DNA of 35,216 nt, from positions 1 to 35,216 of the forward strand of contig NZ_JAUCMW010000022.1 in NCBI RefSeq assembly GCF_030372765.1, in the 5' to 3' direction. Positions 16,420 to 25,195 of the stretch are shown here, piece by piece. The notes beneath the pieces are model-generated. The model saw nothing but the letters and a program-made list of their open reading frames with translations, was not told the DNA's origin and did no database searches. A program made the translations under genes and the position numbers. Position 1 is the stretch's first letter. Each line of letters starts with the position of its first letter. The DNA comes from Labilibaculum sp. K2S (lineage in GTDB: Bacteria > Bacteroidota > Bacteroidia > Bacteroidales > Marinifilaceae).

Positions 16420-16974
16420 TTGAAATACTATTTCATCCATTTTAATATCATGCTCATCAATTGGTACATGATCTAAAACCTGGAAATCGAAACAAATACC
16501 AACCTTAAAAGAACTTAACGACTGTAACAACCTGTCGTAATAGGCTTTTCCTCTACCCATCCTATTCTTTTCCCGATCAAAAGCAATTCCAGGAATCAAA
16601 ATCAGATCAATTTCGTCCTCATTCATAAATACAGATCCCTCAGGTTCAGGAATCCCATAATGTTCACCTTCTATCAAGTGATCTACTCCTTCAAAAAGTT
16701 TCAAATCCAAAGTTTCACCTTTAACACTAGGCAAAATCACTCTTTTCTCGTTGGCCCATTTGCAAACAAAATCGTGAGTATAAACCTCATCCTTCATCGA
16801 CCAGTAAAGCATTACAGTTTTGGCTTGAATAAATTCAGGAAGTTGTTCCAAACGGTTCAAAATAGGTAAGCTCAACTCTTTTTTCTGCTCAAAAGAATAA
16901 TTTTGCTTTACAGCTCTTATCTCCTTTCGGATTTTTGCTTTTTCCTCTTCAATATTTCGTTTTAACACATTCAT
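16417..16974 (-). CDS. fthC: 5-formyltetrahydrofolate cyclo-ligase
   Basis: A 185-residue MTHFS-family enzyme that uses ATP to convert 5-formyl-THF to 5,10-methenyl-THF, recycling a dead-end folate. The basic N-terminus with KAKIRKEIR (12-20) carries the ATP-binding Arg/Lys residues; YGIPEPEG (106-113) and LILIPGIAFD (124-133) are family landmarks; MGRGKAYYDR (139-148) is the conserved nucleotide/folate loop. It lies 9 bases after the nitrilase-family gene, so the two are probably cotranscribed. The stop codon lies inside the shared terminator stem. Confidence 0.92.
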   Translation of the reverse strand: MNVLKRNIEEEKAKIRKEIRAVKQNYSFEQKKELSLPILNRLEQLPEFIQAKTVMLYWSMKDEVYTHDFVCKWANEKRVILPSVKGETLDLKLFEGVDHLIEGEHYGIPEPEGSVFMNEDEIDLILIPGIAFDREKNRMGRGKAYYDRLLQSLSSFKVGICFDFQVLDHVPIDEHDIKMDEIVFQ

Positions 16975-16983
16975 ATTTAGCTC

Positions 16984-17757
16984 TTATTCATAAATGTCAG
17001 TTCTTCTATCCTTAAAAATATCATTGTTCTTCGTAATCATTTTATCTCTGGCCAATTCCGGATCAATATCTACAAACAAAATCCGCTCTAACTTATTCGC
17101 TTTAGCAAGAACTTCTCCTCTTGGATTCGCAATAATAGACTGACCTGTGAAAGAAAGTTCTTTTTCCGTTCCAATTCGATTTGCTGTGGCGATAAAAATT
17201 CTGTTTATCAGTGCATACGAAGGAATTACCGATTGTGCATATGGCAATACCAAATTTGAAGGATGAAGAATTAAATCGACTCCCTGCAAGGCTAATTTAC
17301 GCCAAACTTCAGGAAACATCCAATCGAAACAAACCAAGATTCCAATTTTCACACCATCAACAATAAAAACAGGAAGACCTAAATTGCCCTTCTCAAAAAT
17401 ACTTTTTTCATTCATAAACAAATGAAGTTTCCGATAGGTTCCAACGAGCCCTTTTGCATTCATCAAAACAGCGGAATTGTACAATTGATCACCCTCTTTC
17501 TCTGAAAATCCTGTGGCAACTGTAAAATTGTACAGCAAGCACGATTCTTTAATAAAATCAAGAAAAACACTGTCCTTTACTGTTTCCGACAGTTCAAAAG
17601 CTTCTTCTTTCGAATCGAAATTATAACCAGTATTTGCCAATTCAGGAAGAACGACTAAATCGGCTTCTTTTGCTCTGAAAAACAATACTTTTAAAGACTC
17701 TATCGTTGATTTTAGATCACCAAAGACAGGTGCAAATTGAATCAAAGCAATTTTCAT
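16984..17757 (-). CDS. Nitrilase-superfamily carbon-nitrogen hydrolase
   Basis: A 257-residue cytosolic amidase of the nitrilase superfamily. The catalytic triad is readable: Glu39 (LPELANTGY), Lys110 (YRKLHLF) and Cys143 (LVCFDWMFPE). The length fits one CN-hydrolase domain with nothing added. Possible activities include omega-amidase or another small-amide hydrolase; I cannot choose between them. The protein resembles the N-terminal glutaminase domain of the nearby NadE (both start MKIAL), but they belong to different subgroups. It is upstream of fthC in a two-gene unit. Confidence 0.85.
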   Translation of the reverse strand: MKIALIQFAPVFGDLKSTIESLKVLFFRAKEADLVVLPELANTGYNFDSKEEAFELSETVKDSVFLDFIKESCLLYNFTVATGFSEKEGDQLYNSAVLMNAKGLVGTYRKLHLFMNEKSIFEKGNLGLPVFIVDGVKIGILVCFDWMFPEVWRKLALQGVDLILHPSNLVLPYAQSVIPSYALINRIFIATANRIGTEKELSFTGQSIIANPRGEVLAKANKLERILFVDIDPELARDKMITKNNDIFKDRRTDIYE

Positions 17758-17797
17758 CTGTTTATAATTTTAATTTCATGATAAGATGGAACTTACT

Positions 17798-17845
17798 ATG
17801 AATCAATAATCATGCTCATATGTGAGTTAATAATTATTGATTCAT
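17798..17845. repeat. 13-bp perfect inverted repeat in the gldB / nitrilase gap
   Basis: ATGAATCAATAAT (17798-17810) and ATTATTGATTCAT (17833-17845) flank a 22-base centre that contains CTCATATGTGAG. There is no T run on either side, so it is not a classic terminator. It could cap the gldB transcript or lie in the leader of the nitrilase gene. Confidence 0.6.
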
Positions 17846-17867
17846 GGACGTTTCATTTCTTTTGGCT

Positions 17868-18881
17868 TTAAGGCTGATAGGCAGATGCACGTAACATCGT
17901 GGCATAATCATTTTCAGTCATTAACTGATTTATTGTTACCTCCGGATGTTTTGCCATATATTCTTTTACAATCTGCCATCCAATCCAAATGCCAGTTCTC
18001 GAAGGTGATTCCTGCGGCATTCCCGGAGTAAACGGCCCATCGTTTATATACTTAATAACTGTGCGGTATTCGCTTGTAAACAAATGTTTTTGCTCGATAA
18101 TATATCCCCACATTAATTCATCATTCTCCTCACACCACTCCAATTCTTTTTGCGTGTACTTCATAACATCGGCCTCGCTCTTTTCCGGCATCATGGCTTG
18201 TAAAAAGTATCTTATTTTTCCCTGATAAATCATATTACTGATTAAATCATCCTTTAGCGGAGTAAAAGGAAATTCAGTTAAAGCATAAGCAAGCACAACA
18301 TCCTGAACAATTCTTTCAGGAATCATATTTTCTCTGGCATACATTGGCGTTCCCAAATAGGAATAAAATGCACATTTTTTTCCCAAATACTTATCCAAAC
18401 TTATGCCAACCAAATTTTGGGCAACAACAATTGACTGATTGAAACCTGAAATTTGAGAATAACAATTTGGGATCGGCTTTTCCGGAAAATAGTACTTTAA
18501 ATATTTAAAAGCATTTGTCAACTCCTTTTCCTCTTTTTCTAATGTCGGAAACTTTTTCGCAACACTATCGGCAACCTGATTCATTGTTGAATCAGTTAAA
18601 AACTTGTTCAAATAAACCATATAATCAGGATCATTTGAATCTCCCAGACCAATCACTTTGTTGCTATACAATTGTAATACATCAGGATACTGTTGCCTTA
18701 ACTGATTTAAATCTGATTCCTGTTTTACCGCAAAAAGCTCTTGCTCAAATCGTTGAATTTTCACTTCCAAATCAATATTTGAAACATCAGGACTTTTAGT
18801 TCCCGAATTACATGAAAAAAGAAAGACCAGCAGCAAGATTAAAATACTCCTGCTTGTATTTTTGTAATAATTTAACTGCAT
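17868..18881 (-). CDS. gldB: Gliding-motility lipoprotein GldB
   Basis: A 337-residue lipoprotein with a lipobox at Cys24 (FLFSC). Overall length and blocks such as GFNQSIVVAQNLVGISLDKYLG, YLGTPMYARENMIPERI, GKIRYFLQAMMPE and RTGIWIGWQIVKEYM are those of GldB. GldB is essential for gliding in Flavobacterium johnsoniae and is found in many non-gliding Bacteroidota; its biochemical role is unclear. The gene is divergent from nadE, a pairing I recall from other Bacteroidota. No gldC follows. Its presence supports a T9SS/gliding background for the cassette at the right end. Confidence 0.9.
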   Translation of the reverse strand: MQLNYYKNTSRSILILLLVFLFSCNSGTKSPDVSNIDLEVKIQRFEQELFAVKQESDLNQLRQQYPDVLQLYSNKVIGLGDSNDPDYMVYLNKFLTDSTMNQVADSVAKKFPTLEKEEKELTNAFKYLKYYFPEKPIPNCYSQISGFNQSIVVAQNLVGISLDKYLGKKCAFYSYLGTPMYARENMIPERIVQDVVLAYALTEFPFTPLKDDLISNMIYQGKIRYFLQAMMPEKSEADVMKYTQKELEWCEENDELMWGYIIEQKHLFTSEYRTVIKYINDGPFTPGMPQESPSRTGIWIGWQIVKEYMAKHPEVTINQLMTENDYATMLRASAYQP

Positions 18882-18920
18882 TCTTATGAATTAATTGTAG
18901 GTATTTGTTTTTGTGTTTCT

Positions 18921-18928
18921 CAAAAATA
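18921..18928 (-). promoter_or_regulatory. Candidate -7 box of gldB
   Basis: Minus strand TATTTTTG, an exact match to TAnnTTTG, 39 bases before the ATG; no clear -33 element. Confidence 0.35.
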
Positions 18929-19060
18929 TTAAAAATAAGTTAAGCCCGGTTTAAAAATTGGTTTTTCCTTACAATGTCTTAACAAATACAAGGATTAATT
19001 AATTTTGCCCCGGCTTTGTTTTTGCTGATAGAAGGAATACCTATTCCATATTTTTATCAC

Positions 19061-19068
19061 TAAATTTG
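19061..19068 (+). promoter_or_regulatory. Candidate -7 box of nadE
   Basis: TAAATTTG matches TAnnTTTG. A second exact match, TAATTTTG, is at 19000-19007. Neither has a convincing -33 box, so which one is used is open. Confidence 0.35.
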
Positions 19069-19180
19069 CTAAGCTGAAAACAAACACAGCTTTAAAGTAT
19101 TCAATTATTAAAATGAGACAGCAGATTAAATGATCTTTCTTCTCATCCTGAAAGATTTCGGGACTCATATCATGTAAAAT

Positions 19181-20827
19181 ATGAAAATAGCATTAGCCCA
19201 ATTAAACTATCATATCGGCAATTTCGAGAGCAACACCGAAAAAATTATTTCGGCAATCAATAAGTCGCGCGAAAACGGCGTAGATTTGGTTCTGTTTTCA
19301 GAGTTAGCCATTTGTGGATACCCGCCAAAAGATTTACTGGAACGTAAAGAATTTGTTGAAAAATCTAAATCGGCACTTCAAAAAGTAGCGGAGCATTGCA
19401 TTGATATTGCTGCCGTAGTTGGAGGGCCATCGGTAAATCCACATCCGAAAGGGAAAAATTTATACAATTCTGCTTATTTCATTTCCAATGGCAAAATTGA
19501 GAGTATTCACAATAAAACTCTGTTGCCTAATTACGATATTTTCGACGAATACCGGTACTTTGAGCCCAATACCGAATTCTCTTTGGTTGAATTAAAAGGC
19601 AAAAAAATTGCAATCACCATTTGTGAAGATTTATGGGAAACCCAACCTGTAGATAACAACTTTGCAAAATCAGCATTGTACACAATTTCACCAATGGAAG
19701 AATTAAGCAAACTCAATCCTGATTTTGTAGTGAACATTGCGGCATCGCCATTTTCCTATAATCAGCAGGATTTACGAACCAATATTTTGAAAGCAACTTC
19801 GAAAAGATATCAACTTCCAATATTTTACGTGAATCAGATTGGAGCACATACCGAATTAATTTTTGACGGCGACTCTTTGGTTATGAATTCGAAAGGAGAA
19901 GTAGCCAAACGATTAAATTATTTCGAGGAAGACTATCAGATTGTCGATCTTGAGGAGATTGAAAAACAGAAAGCAGAAGCAAGAAATGTAGATTATATCG
20001 AAAAAATTCATGATGCCTTGGTTTTAGGTTTGAAGGATTATTTCGGAAAAATGGGATTTACCAAAACGACATTGGGACTTTCAGGCGGAATTGATTCGGC
20101 CGTAACAGTCGTATTGGCCGAAAGAGCTCTTGGTAAAGAAAATGTAAGAGTCTTACTAATGCCATCTGAATTCTCATCAGATCACTCAATAAAAGACGCG
20201 GTAGATTTAGCTGAGAACTTAGGCATTCAATATGATATTGTCCCAATTCAAAATATTTTTCAGGAGTTTCAAAAATCACTAAGTCCAATATTTGGCGATC
20301 TCCCATTTAATGTAGCTGAAGAAAATATACAGGCTCGCGTAAGAGGAACACTGGTTATGGGCTTATCAAATAAATTTGGACACATCCTTCTAAACACATC
20401 CAACAAAAGTGAATCTGCCGTTGGATACGGCACCTTGTATGGCGACATGAACGGAGGTTTGTCCGTATTGGGAGATGTTTACAAAACCGATGTTTTCAAA
20501 TTGGCTTGGTTCATCAATAAAGATCAGGAAGTAATTCCTGAAAACTCAATTGTAAAACCGCCGTCTGCCGAGTTACGCCCCGATCAAAAAGATTCGGATT
20601 CTTTACCAGATTACGATGTGTTAGACGGCATTTTATTTCGATATATAGAAAAAAATATGTCTTCGGAAGAAATTATTCAAGATGGTTTCAAAAGAGCAAC
20701 AGTACAAAAAGCCCTCAAATTAGTCAATATGAATGAATACAAAAGATTCCAGACTCCGCCTATTTTACGCGTTTCATCGAAGGCTTTTGGCTTTGGCCGA
20801 AAAATCCCCTTAGTAGCAAAACACTAA
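19181..20827 (+). CDS. nadE: Glutamine-dependent NAD+ synthetase
   Basis: A 548-residue two-domain enzyme. The N-terminal nitrilase-type glutaminase has catalytic Glu41 (FSELAICGYPP), Lys112 and Cys148 (TICEDLW). The C-terminal synthetase has the ATP-PPase P-loop SGGIDSA (301-307), and NTSNKSESAVGYGT further on. It amidates nicotinic acid adenine dinucleotide to NAD+ using ammonia channelled from glutamine, the last step of NAD biosynthesis. The length fits the compact bacterial glutamine-dependent form rather than the ~680-residue mycobacterial type. The ATG at 19181 begins the typical MKIALAQLN strand. Divergent from gldB. Confidence 0.95.
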   Translation: MKIALAQLNYHIGNFESNTEKIISAINKSRENGVDLVLFSELAICGYPPKDLLERKEFVEKSKSALQKVAEHCIDIAAVVGGPSVNPHPKGKNLYNSAYFISNGKIESIHNKTLLPNYDIFDEYRYFEPNTEFSLVELKGKKIAITICEDLWETQPVDNNFAKSALYTISPMEELSKLNPDFVVNIAASPFSYNQQDLRTNILKATSKRYQLPIFYVNQIGAHTELIFDGDSLVMNSKGEVAKRLNYFEEDYQIVDLEEIEKQKAEARNVDYIEKIHDALVLGLKDYFGKMGFTKTTLGLSGGIDSAVTVVLAERALGKENVRVLLMPSEFSSDHSIKDAVDLAENLGIQYDIVPIQNIFQEFQKSLSPIFGDLPFNVAEENIQARVRGTLVMGLSNKFGHILLNTSNKSESAVGYGTLYGDMNGGLSVLGDVYKTDVFKLAWFINKDQEVIPENSIVKPPSAELRPDQKDSDSLPDYDVLDGILFRYIEKNMSSEEIIQDGFKRATVQKALKLVNMNEYKRFQTPPILRVSSKAFGFGRKIPLVAKH

Positions 20828-20901
20828 CTAATGGGTATAAACACCTACTTAACAGCATGTTGTCGAACATCACTTAAATAATGAATTATTTCTGTATTCA
20901 T

Positions 20902-20932
20902 TTTCACATTTCATTTCATTTATATACTTTTG
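20902..20932 (+). promoter_or_regulatory. Candidate promoter of the Crp/Fnr gene
   Basis: TACTTTTG at 20925-20932 (exact -7 match) with TTTTC (20901-20905) about 19 bases upstream; the ATG at 20983 follows 50 bases later. Confidence 0.5.
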
Positions 20933-20982
20933 AAGTGTTTTAAAACATACAACGTATTTCAAATCCATATTGCACCTTGTAT

Positions 20983-21699
20983 ATGATTGAGAATGATAGA
21001 AAATCCAGAGAGATTATTTGTGGGGAAGTAATTAACAATTCCAGTTCAGTATTCAATGTTCTTACTCCTTCTGAAAAAGAAGAGTTAATGGCGAACATGA
21101 CCTGTTCTTTTTTTAAGAAAGGTGAATACATTTACAAAGAAGGTGAAAGACCAATTGGGCTTATTTGTTTGTCAGAAGGAAAAGTAAAGATATTTAAAGA
21201 AGGCGTAGGCGGTCGCGAGCAAATTGTTCGAATGGCAAAACCTATTGGTTTTATTGGATACCGTGCGCTTTTTGCCGAAGAAAACAACATTGCTTCGGCT
21301 GTTGCAATTGAAGATTCTATAACCTGTACAGTTAGCTACGAATTGATGCTGAAATTCATTAAAACCAATTCTGACCTTTCTTTATGCATTATACGTTCGC
21401 TTTCTACCGAATTAGGATTTTCAAACAACAGAACCATCACCCTTACTCAGAAACACATTCGAGGAAGATTGGCTGAATCGCTTCTTTTTCTTCGTGATAC
21501 ATATGGTTTTGAAGATGATGAATCAACCATTAAGGTTTATCTTTCGAGAGAAGATATCGCGAATTTATCAAACATGACAACATCAAATGCAATTCGTACT
21601 CTTTCCACTTTTGCCAGCGAAGGAGTCATTTCAATTGATGGCCGGAAAATAAAGATTTTAGATAAGGTAAGATTAGACCGGGTTAGTAAACTTGGATAA
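20983..21699 (+). CDS. Crp/Fnr-family transcriptional regulator
   Basis: A 238-residue regulator. The N-terminal part is a cyclic-nucleotide-binding-like beta-roll (KKGEYIYKEGE near residue 44, then GLICLSEGKVKIFKEG and the roll end), followed by the long dimer helix and a C-terminal winged helix-turn-helix with LSREDIANLSNMTTSNAIRT as recognition segment (about 187-206). No N-terminal Fnr-type cysteine cluster is evident: Cys13 and Cys41 are too far apart and too few. The ligand is unknown. A TTG at 20977 two codons upstream is a possible start, but I take the ATG at 20983. It stands alone and ends in a terminator. Confidence 0.88.
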   Translation: MIENDRKSREIICGEVINNSSSVFNVLTPSEKEELMANMTCSFFKKGEYIYKEGERPIGLICLSEGKVKIFKEGVGGREQIVRMAKPIGFIGYRALFAEENNIASAVAIEDSITCTVSYELMLKFIKTNSDLSLCIIRSLSTELGFSNNRTITLTQKHIRGRLAESLLFLRDTYGFEDDESTIKVYLSREDIANLSNMTTSNAIRTLSTFASEGVISIDGRKIKILDKVRLDRVSKLG

Positions 21700-21721
21700 A
21701 ATCTACCGTTTAAAATATAGT

Positions 21722-21752
21722 AAGCCATCTCGTTAAAGATGGCTTTTTCTTT
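21722..21752 (+). terminator. Terminator of the Crp/Fnr gene
   Basis: AAGCCATCT (21722-21730) pairs with AGATGGCTT (21737-21745), followed by TTTCTTTTC, 22 bases after the stop. Confidence 0.8.
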
Positions 21753-21811
21753 TCTATTCGCTTTGATATGTCAATGTCATGATAGAATTCTCAAATAATG
21801 GCTGACTTGTG

Positions 21812-21900
21812 TTAGGGATTGTAACGGATACCCCGCAGCGAAGGATGAGCGAGGAGTAGAAGTGAAAAGCCCGCCACGAGGAACGAGGGGAACACCCGGA
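21812..21900. repeat. GC-rich structured intergenic element
   Basis: About 62% G+C by hand count (21825-21900) in otherwise AT-rich surroundings. CGG...CCCC (21825-21834) can pair with GGGG...CCG (21887-21898). Inside are purine-rich, partly repeated units of the type GCGAAGGATGAGCGAGGA and CACGAGGAACGAGG. From memory, closely similar blocks recur between genes of many Bacteroidota genomes. It lies between converging genes, just past the murF-alr stop. It may be a dispersed repeat or a structured RNA 3' element; it is not coding. Confidence 0.6.
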
Positions 21901-21905
21901 TATTT

Positions 21906-24380
21906 TTATTCCTGAAAATAAACGCGTTTCACCCGACGCGAAATGGTGGTGAGAATTTCGTAGGGAATGGTATCTAATTGTTCTGCCAATTTACTCACTG
22001 AATAATCGTCTCCAAAAATCAATACAGAATCGCCTTCTTTTGCATCAATATTTGTGAGATCGATCATACTCATATCCATACAAATATTGCCAACAACAGG
22101 AGCCACTTGTCCGTTCACCATCACCTTTCCAAGGCCATTACCAAGCTTGCGGTTGAAACCATCGGCATAACCTATTGGGATAACTCCAATGCGCGTATCG
22201 GTCTGTAATTGCCCTTTTCGTCCGTAACCCACGGTATTCTCTTTCGAAACGTCTTTAATTTGAGAAATTACAGTTTTTAAACTGCTCACATTCATCAATT
22301 TTTCCTGATGAGAGGCACTTATCCCGTAGAGACCAATTCCCAAACGAACCATGTCGAATTGTGCTTTCGGAAAGCGTTCAATACCGGCAGAATTTAAAAT
22401 ATGCCGATCGATATGATATGAAAACTGCGACAATATTTGATCGCTCCATTGGGTAAATGAATTAATTTGCCGAGCTGTAAAATCATCGTGTTGCTGCTCA
22501 TCGGCACCAGCCAAATGGGAAAATACAGAGCCGATAAAGAAATGATCATTATTCTCAATCAGCGACAACAAAGTATCAATATCGTGATGAACAAAACCCA
22601 AACGATTCATTCCTGTATCCAGTTTTATGTGAATAGGATAGTTTCTTACTCCATTCCGTTTTAATGCTTTTTCGAATTCCTGACAAATAGTAAGATTGTA
22701 TATTTCAGGCTCCAGGCGATACTCAATCATGGTATCGAAACTGTGAGGTTCCGGATTCATCACCATAATTGGGATCGTGATTCCTTCATTTCTCAATTCA
22801 ACACCTTCGTCGGCTATGGCAACGGCTAAATAATCAACCCGGTGAAATTGCAGTAAATTAGCAATTTCGGTTGATCCGCTTCCGTAAGAGAATGCTTTCA
22901 CCATCACAACCAACTTGGTGGTCGGATTCAATAAGGATCTGAAATAGTTTAAGTTATGAACCATAGCATTTAAGTTCACTTCCAAAACCGTTTGATGTGC
23001 TTTGTATTGAAGAGCATTTGAGATTCTCTCGAAATGAAAATTTCTTGCTCCTTTTATCAGAATAATTTCGTTCTTAAACTGATTTCGATTCAAATCTGCC
23101 AGAAATACATCGGTTGAGCGATAAAAAGAAGTATCGCAGGTAAATAGTTTCGATTGCGAAGAAATGCCTTCCCCAATACCAATCAGACGATTAATCTTCT
23201 TCTGTTCCAATAATTTGGATATAGCTTTGTAAAGCTGACGATTTGTGTAACCCGATTGAAAAATATCAGATAATATAAGGGTTCTACTCCTGTCTTTTTG
23301 TTGCAGATTCATTAAGTCCAAAGCAATCCCAAGCGAATCTAAATCTGAATTGTAATAATCATTAATCAGCGTGCAATCACCTATTCCCTCTTTAATTTCC
23401 AATCGCATGGCAACTGGTTCTAATTTCAGGAATCCCTCTTTTATGGTTTCATCATTAACATTCAAATTCAATAAACAAAGCCAGCAAATTATGGCATTAT
23501 CAATTGAAGCCTTATCGGTAAATGGTAAATTTATTTCTTTTGTTTCCTTCTTATATTTAGCTTTAATAAATGTTAGGTTCCCTTTTCTTTCTTCCGAAAC
23601 AACCATCAAATTGGCGGTCTGATTTCTTGACCAGGAAATCAATTCTTTATTCTGTCCATACCGAGCCTTTAAAAATTCATCTACCAATTTCTTATCGGCA
23701 CAATACACAATCGAATTGCAGGAAGAGAATAATTTTATCTTCTCCTCTAATTTCTGAACTTCAGTCTTAAAATTCTCCCGATGTGCATCTCCCAAATGAG
23801 TAAAAATCCCAAAGGTAGGTTGAATAATTTTTGAGAGTTGATCCATTTCTCCCGGTTGAGAAATACCAGCCTCAAAAATGGCTAAATCAGCCTCATTGTT
23901 CATGTGCCAAACAGAAAGCGGAACACCAACCTGAGAATTGTAACTTTTGGGACTGCGAACAATAGAATACGATTCATTCAGCAGTTGATACAGCCACTCT
24001 TTTACAATGGTTTTTCCATTACTGCCGGTAATTCCAAATACAGGATATGAAAAGTTCTGTCTGTGATTTTGCGCCAAATTCTGCAAGGCAATAAGCGTGT
24101 CGTGAACCAATACAAAAGCGGCATCAGGGAACTCTCTGGAATCTATCCCTTCAGAATTGCTCACAACAAATGCACGAACACCTTTTTGATACAAATCTTT
24201 AATGTATAAATGACCATCGTGTCGCTCACCAACTAAAGCAAAAAAAAGGGTTTCTCCGGGAAGTTGTAACGACCTGCTGTCTATCGAAAGGGTTTTTATA
24301 TAGAGATTTTCTTTCCCATAACAAACACCTCCTGTTATAGAAGCTACTGATTCAATCGTAAATAATTGTGCAAAGGTCAT
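21906..24380 (-). CDS. murF-alr: Bifunctional MurF ligase / alanine racemase fusion
   Basis: An 824-residue fusion. Residues 1 to about 455 are UDP-MurNAc-tripeptide:D-Ala-D-Ala ligase, with the ATP loop GITGSNGKT (116-124). Residues from about 465 form alanine racemase, with PLP lysine Lys495 in MVKAFSYGSG, LDTGMNRLG, the catalytic tyrosine Tyr719 in VGYGRKG and ICMDMSMIDLT near the end. One polypeptide thus makes D-alanine and uses D-Ala-D-Ala for peptidoglycan; the fusion is characteristic of Bacteroidota. I chose the ATG at 24380, 11 bases after the tdk stop, where MurF homology begins; an in-frame start at 24440 would overlap tdk and add 20 unrelated residues. Confidence 0.93.
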   Translation of the reverse strand: MTFAQLFTIESVASITGGVCYGKENLYIKTLSIDSRSLQLPGETLFFALVGERHDGHLYIKDLYQKGVRAFVVSNSEGIDSREFPDAAFVLVHDTLIALQNLAQNHRQNFSYPVFGITGSNGKTIVKEWLYQLLNESYSIVRSPKSYNSQVGVPLSVWHMNNEADLAIFEAGISQPGEMDQLSKIIQPTFGIFTHLGDAHRENFKTEVQKLEEKIKLFSSCNSIVYCADKKLVDEFLKARYGQNKELISWSRNQTANLMVVSEERKGNLTFIKAKYKKETKEINLPFTDKASIDNAIICWLCLLNLNVNDETIKEGFLKLEPVAMRLEIKEGIGDCTLINDYYNSDLDSLGIALDLMNLQQKDRSRTLILSDIFQSGYTNRQLYKAISKLLEQKKINRLIGIGEGISSQSKLFTCDTSFYRSTDVFLADLNRNQFKNEIILIKGARNFHFERISNALQYKAHQTVLEVNLNAMVHNLNYFRSLLNPTTKLVVMVKAFSYGSGSTEIANLLQFHRVDYLAVAIADEGVELRNEGITIPIMVMNPEPHSFDTMIEYRLEPEIYNLTICQEFEKALKRNGVRNYPIHIKLDTGMNRLGFVHHDIDTLLSLIENNDHFFIGSVFSHLAGADEQQHDDFTARQINSFTQWSDQILSQFSYHIDRHILNSAGIERFPKAQFDMVRLGIGLYGISASHQEKLMNVSSLKTVISQIKDVSKENTVGYGRKGQLQTDTRIGVIPIGYADGFNRKLGNGLGKVMVNGQVAPVVGNICMDMSMIDLTNIDAKEGDSVLIFGDDYSVSKLAEQLDTIPYEILTTISRRVKRVYFQE

Positions 24381-24391
24381 AATACATCCAC

Positions 24392-24982
24392 TTATTTTGT
24401 TGAAGACGTTCTGTAAATTTTCTGGTAACAATTTCGGCAAAGCGGTTCGTATTCACTTTTTTCGCCCAACAACACTAATTTATCAGCCTCAGCCAAACGA
24501 TGTGAGTAATTGGCCAGATTTCCACAACGCATACAAACTGCATGAACTTTGGTAACATATTCTGCAGTAGCCATAATACTCGGAATCGGACCAAAAGGAT
24601 TGCCTTTAAAATCCATATCCAAGCCGGCAACAATCACACGAATACCCTGATTGGCCAATTCGTTACAAACGTCAGACAAGCCAGCATCAAAAAACTGCGC
24701 TTCATCAATACCAACAACATCAACATTACTGGCAAGCAGCAATATATTTGCTGATGTTTCGACAGGAGTTGACCGGATGGAGTTGGAGTCATGAGAAACT
24801 ACTTCATCCACTGAATATCTCACATCAATATGAGGTTTAAATATTTCAACATTCTGACGAGCAATTTTTGCCCGGTTCAACCGACGAATCAATTCTTCGG
24901 TTTTACCCGAAAACATAGAACCAACTATTACTTCGATCCAACCATTACTGCCAGCTCTGTTAATATCATTCTCAAGAAACAT
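24392..24982 (-). CDS. tdk: Thymidine kinase
   Basis: A 196-residue type II thymidine kinase of the deoxythymidine salvage pathway. It has the P-loop GSMFSGKT (21-28), the DEAQFF Walker B segment (93-98), the GLDMDFKGNPFGP block (120-132) with its thymidine-binding loop, and a structural zinc site made of Cys150/Cys153 and Cys182/Cys185. It is complete and of normal length. First gene of a two-gene unit with murF-alr, 11 bases apart. Confidence 0.95.
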   Translation of the reverse strand: MFLENDINRAGSNGWIEVIVGSMFSGKTEELIRRLNRAKIARQNVEIFKPHIDVRYSVDEVVSHDSNSIRSTPVETSANILLLASNVDVVGIDEAQFFDAGLSDVCNELANQGIRVIVAGLDMDFKGNPFGPIPSIMATAEYVTKVHAVCMRCGNLANYSHRLAEADKLVLLGEKSEYEPLCRNCYQKIYRTSSTK

Positions 24983-25015
24983 GTGATAAACTTTAGGTTA
25001 TTTTACATAGATAGA

Positions 25016-25023
25016 CAAAAATA
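25016..25023 (-). promoter_or_regulatory. Candidate -7 box of the tdk-murF-alr unit
   Basis: Minus strand TATTTTTG (exact match), 33 bases before the tdk ATG; no clear -33 element. Confidence 0.4.
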
Positions 25024-25143
25024 GGAAAACACTTTCATACTTGCATTACTGAGCTAATAAACTTTTAAACAATATCACAGTAAAAAAAAAGTTGTTCGAA
25101 CCGAAAAATCCGCTCAACCAATCAATACAAAAAAAATTAGCTT

Positions 25144-25151
25144 TACTTTTG
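25144..25151 (+). promoter_or_regulatory. Candidate -7 box of the 25196 gene and rsmI
   Basis: TACTTTTG matches TAnnTTTG exactly, 44 bases before the ATG; the -33 region is A-rich with no TTTG. Confidence 0.4.
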
Positions 25152-25195
25152 TGAATTAGTACATAGAATTCTGTTGCATATTAAAAATTCTGGTT

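Noticed and set aside
19181..20827. Possibility that the nadE N-terminal domain and the nearby nitrilase gene are a recent duplication
   Set aside because: They share only the superfamily fold and catalytic residues; the surrounding motifs belong to different subgroups.
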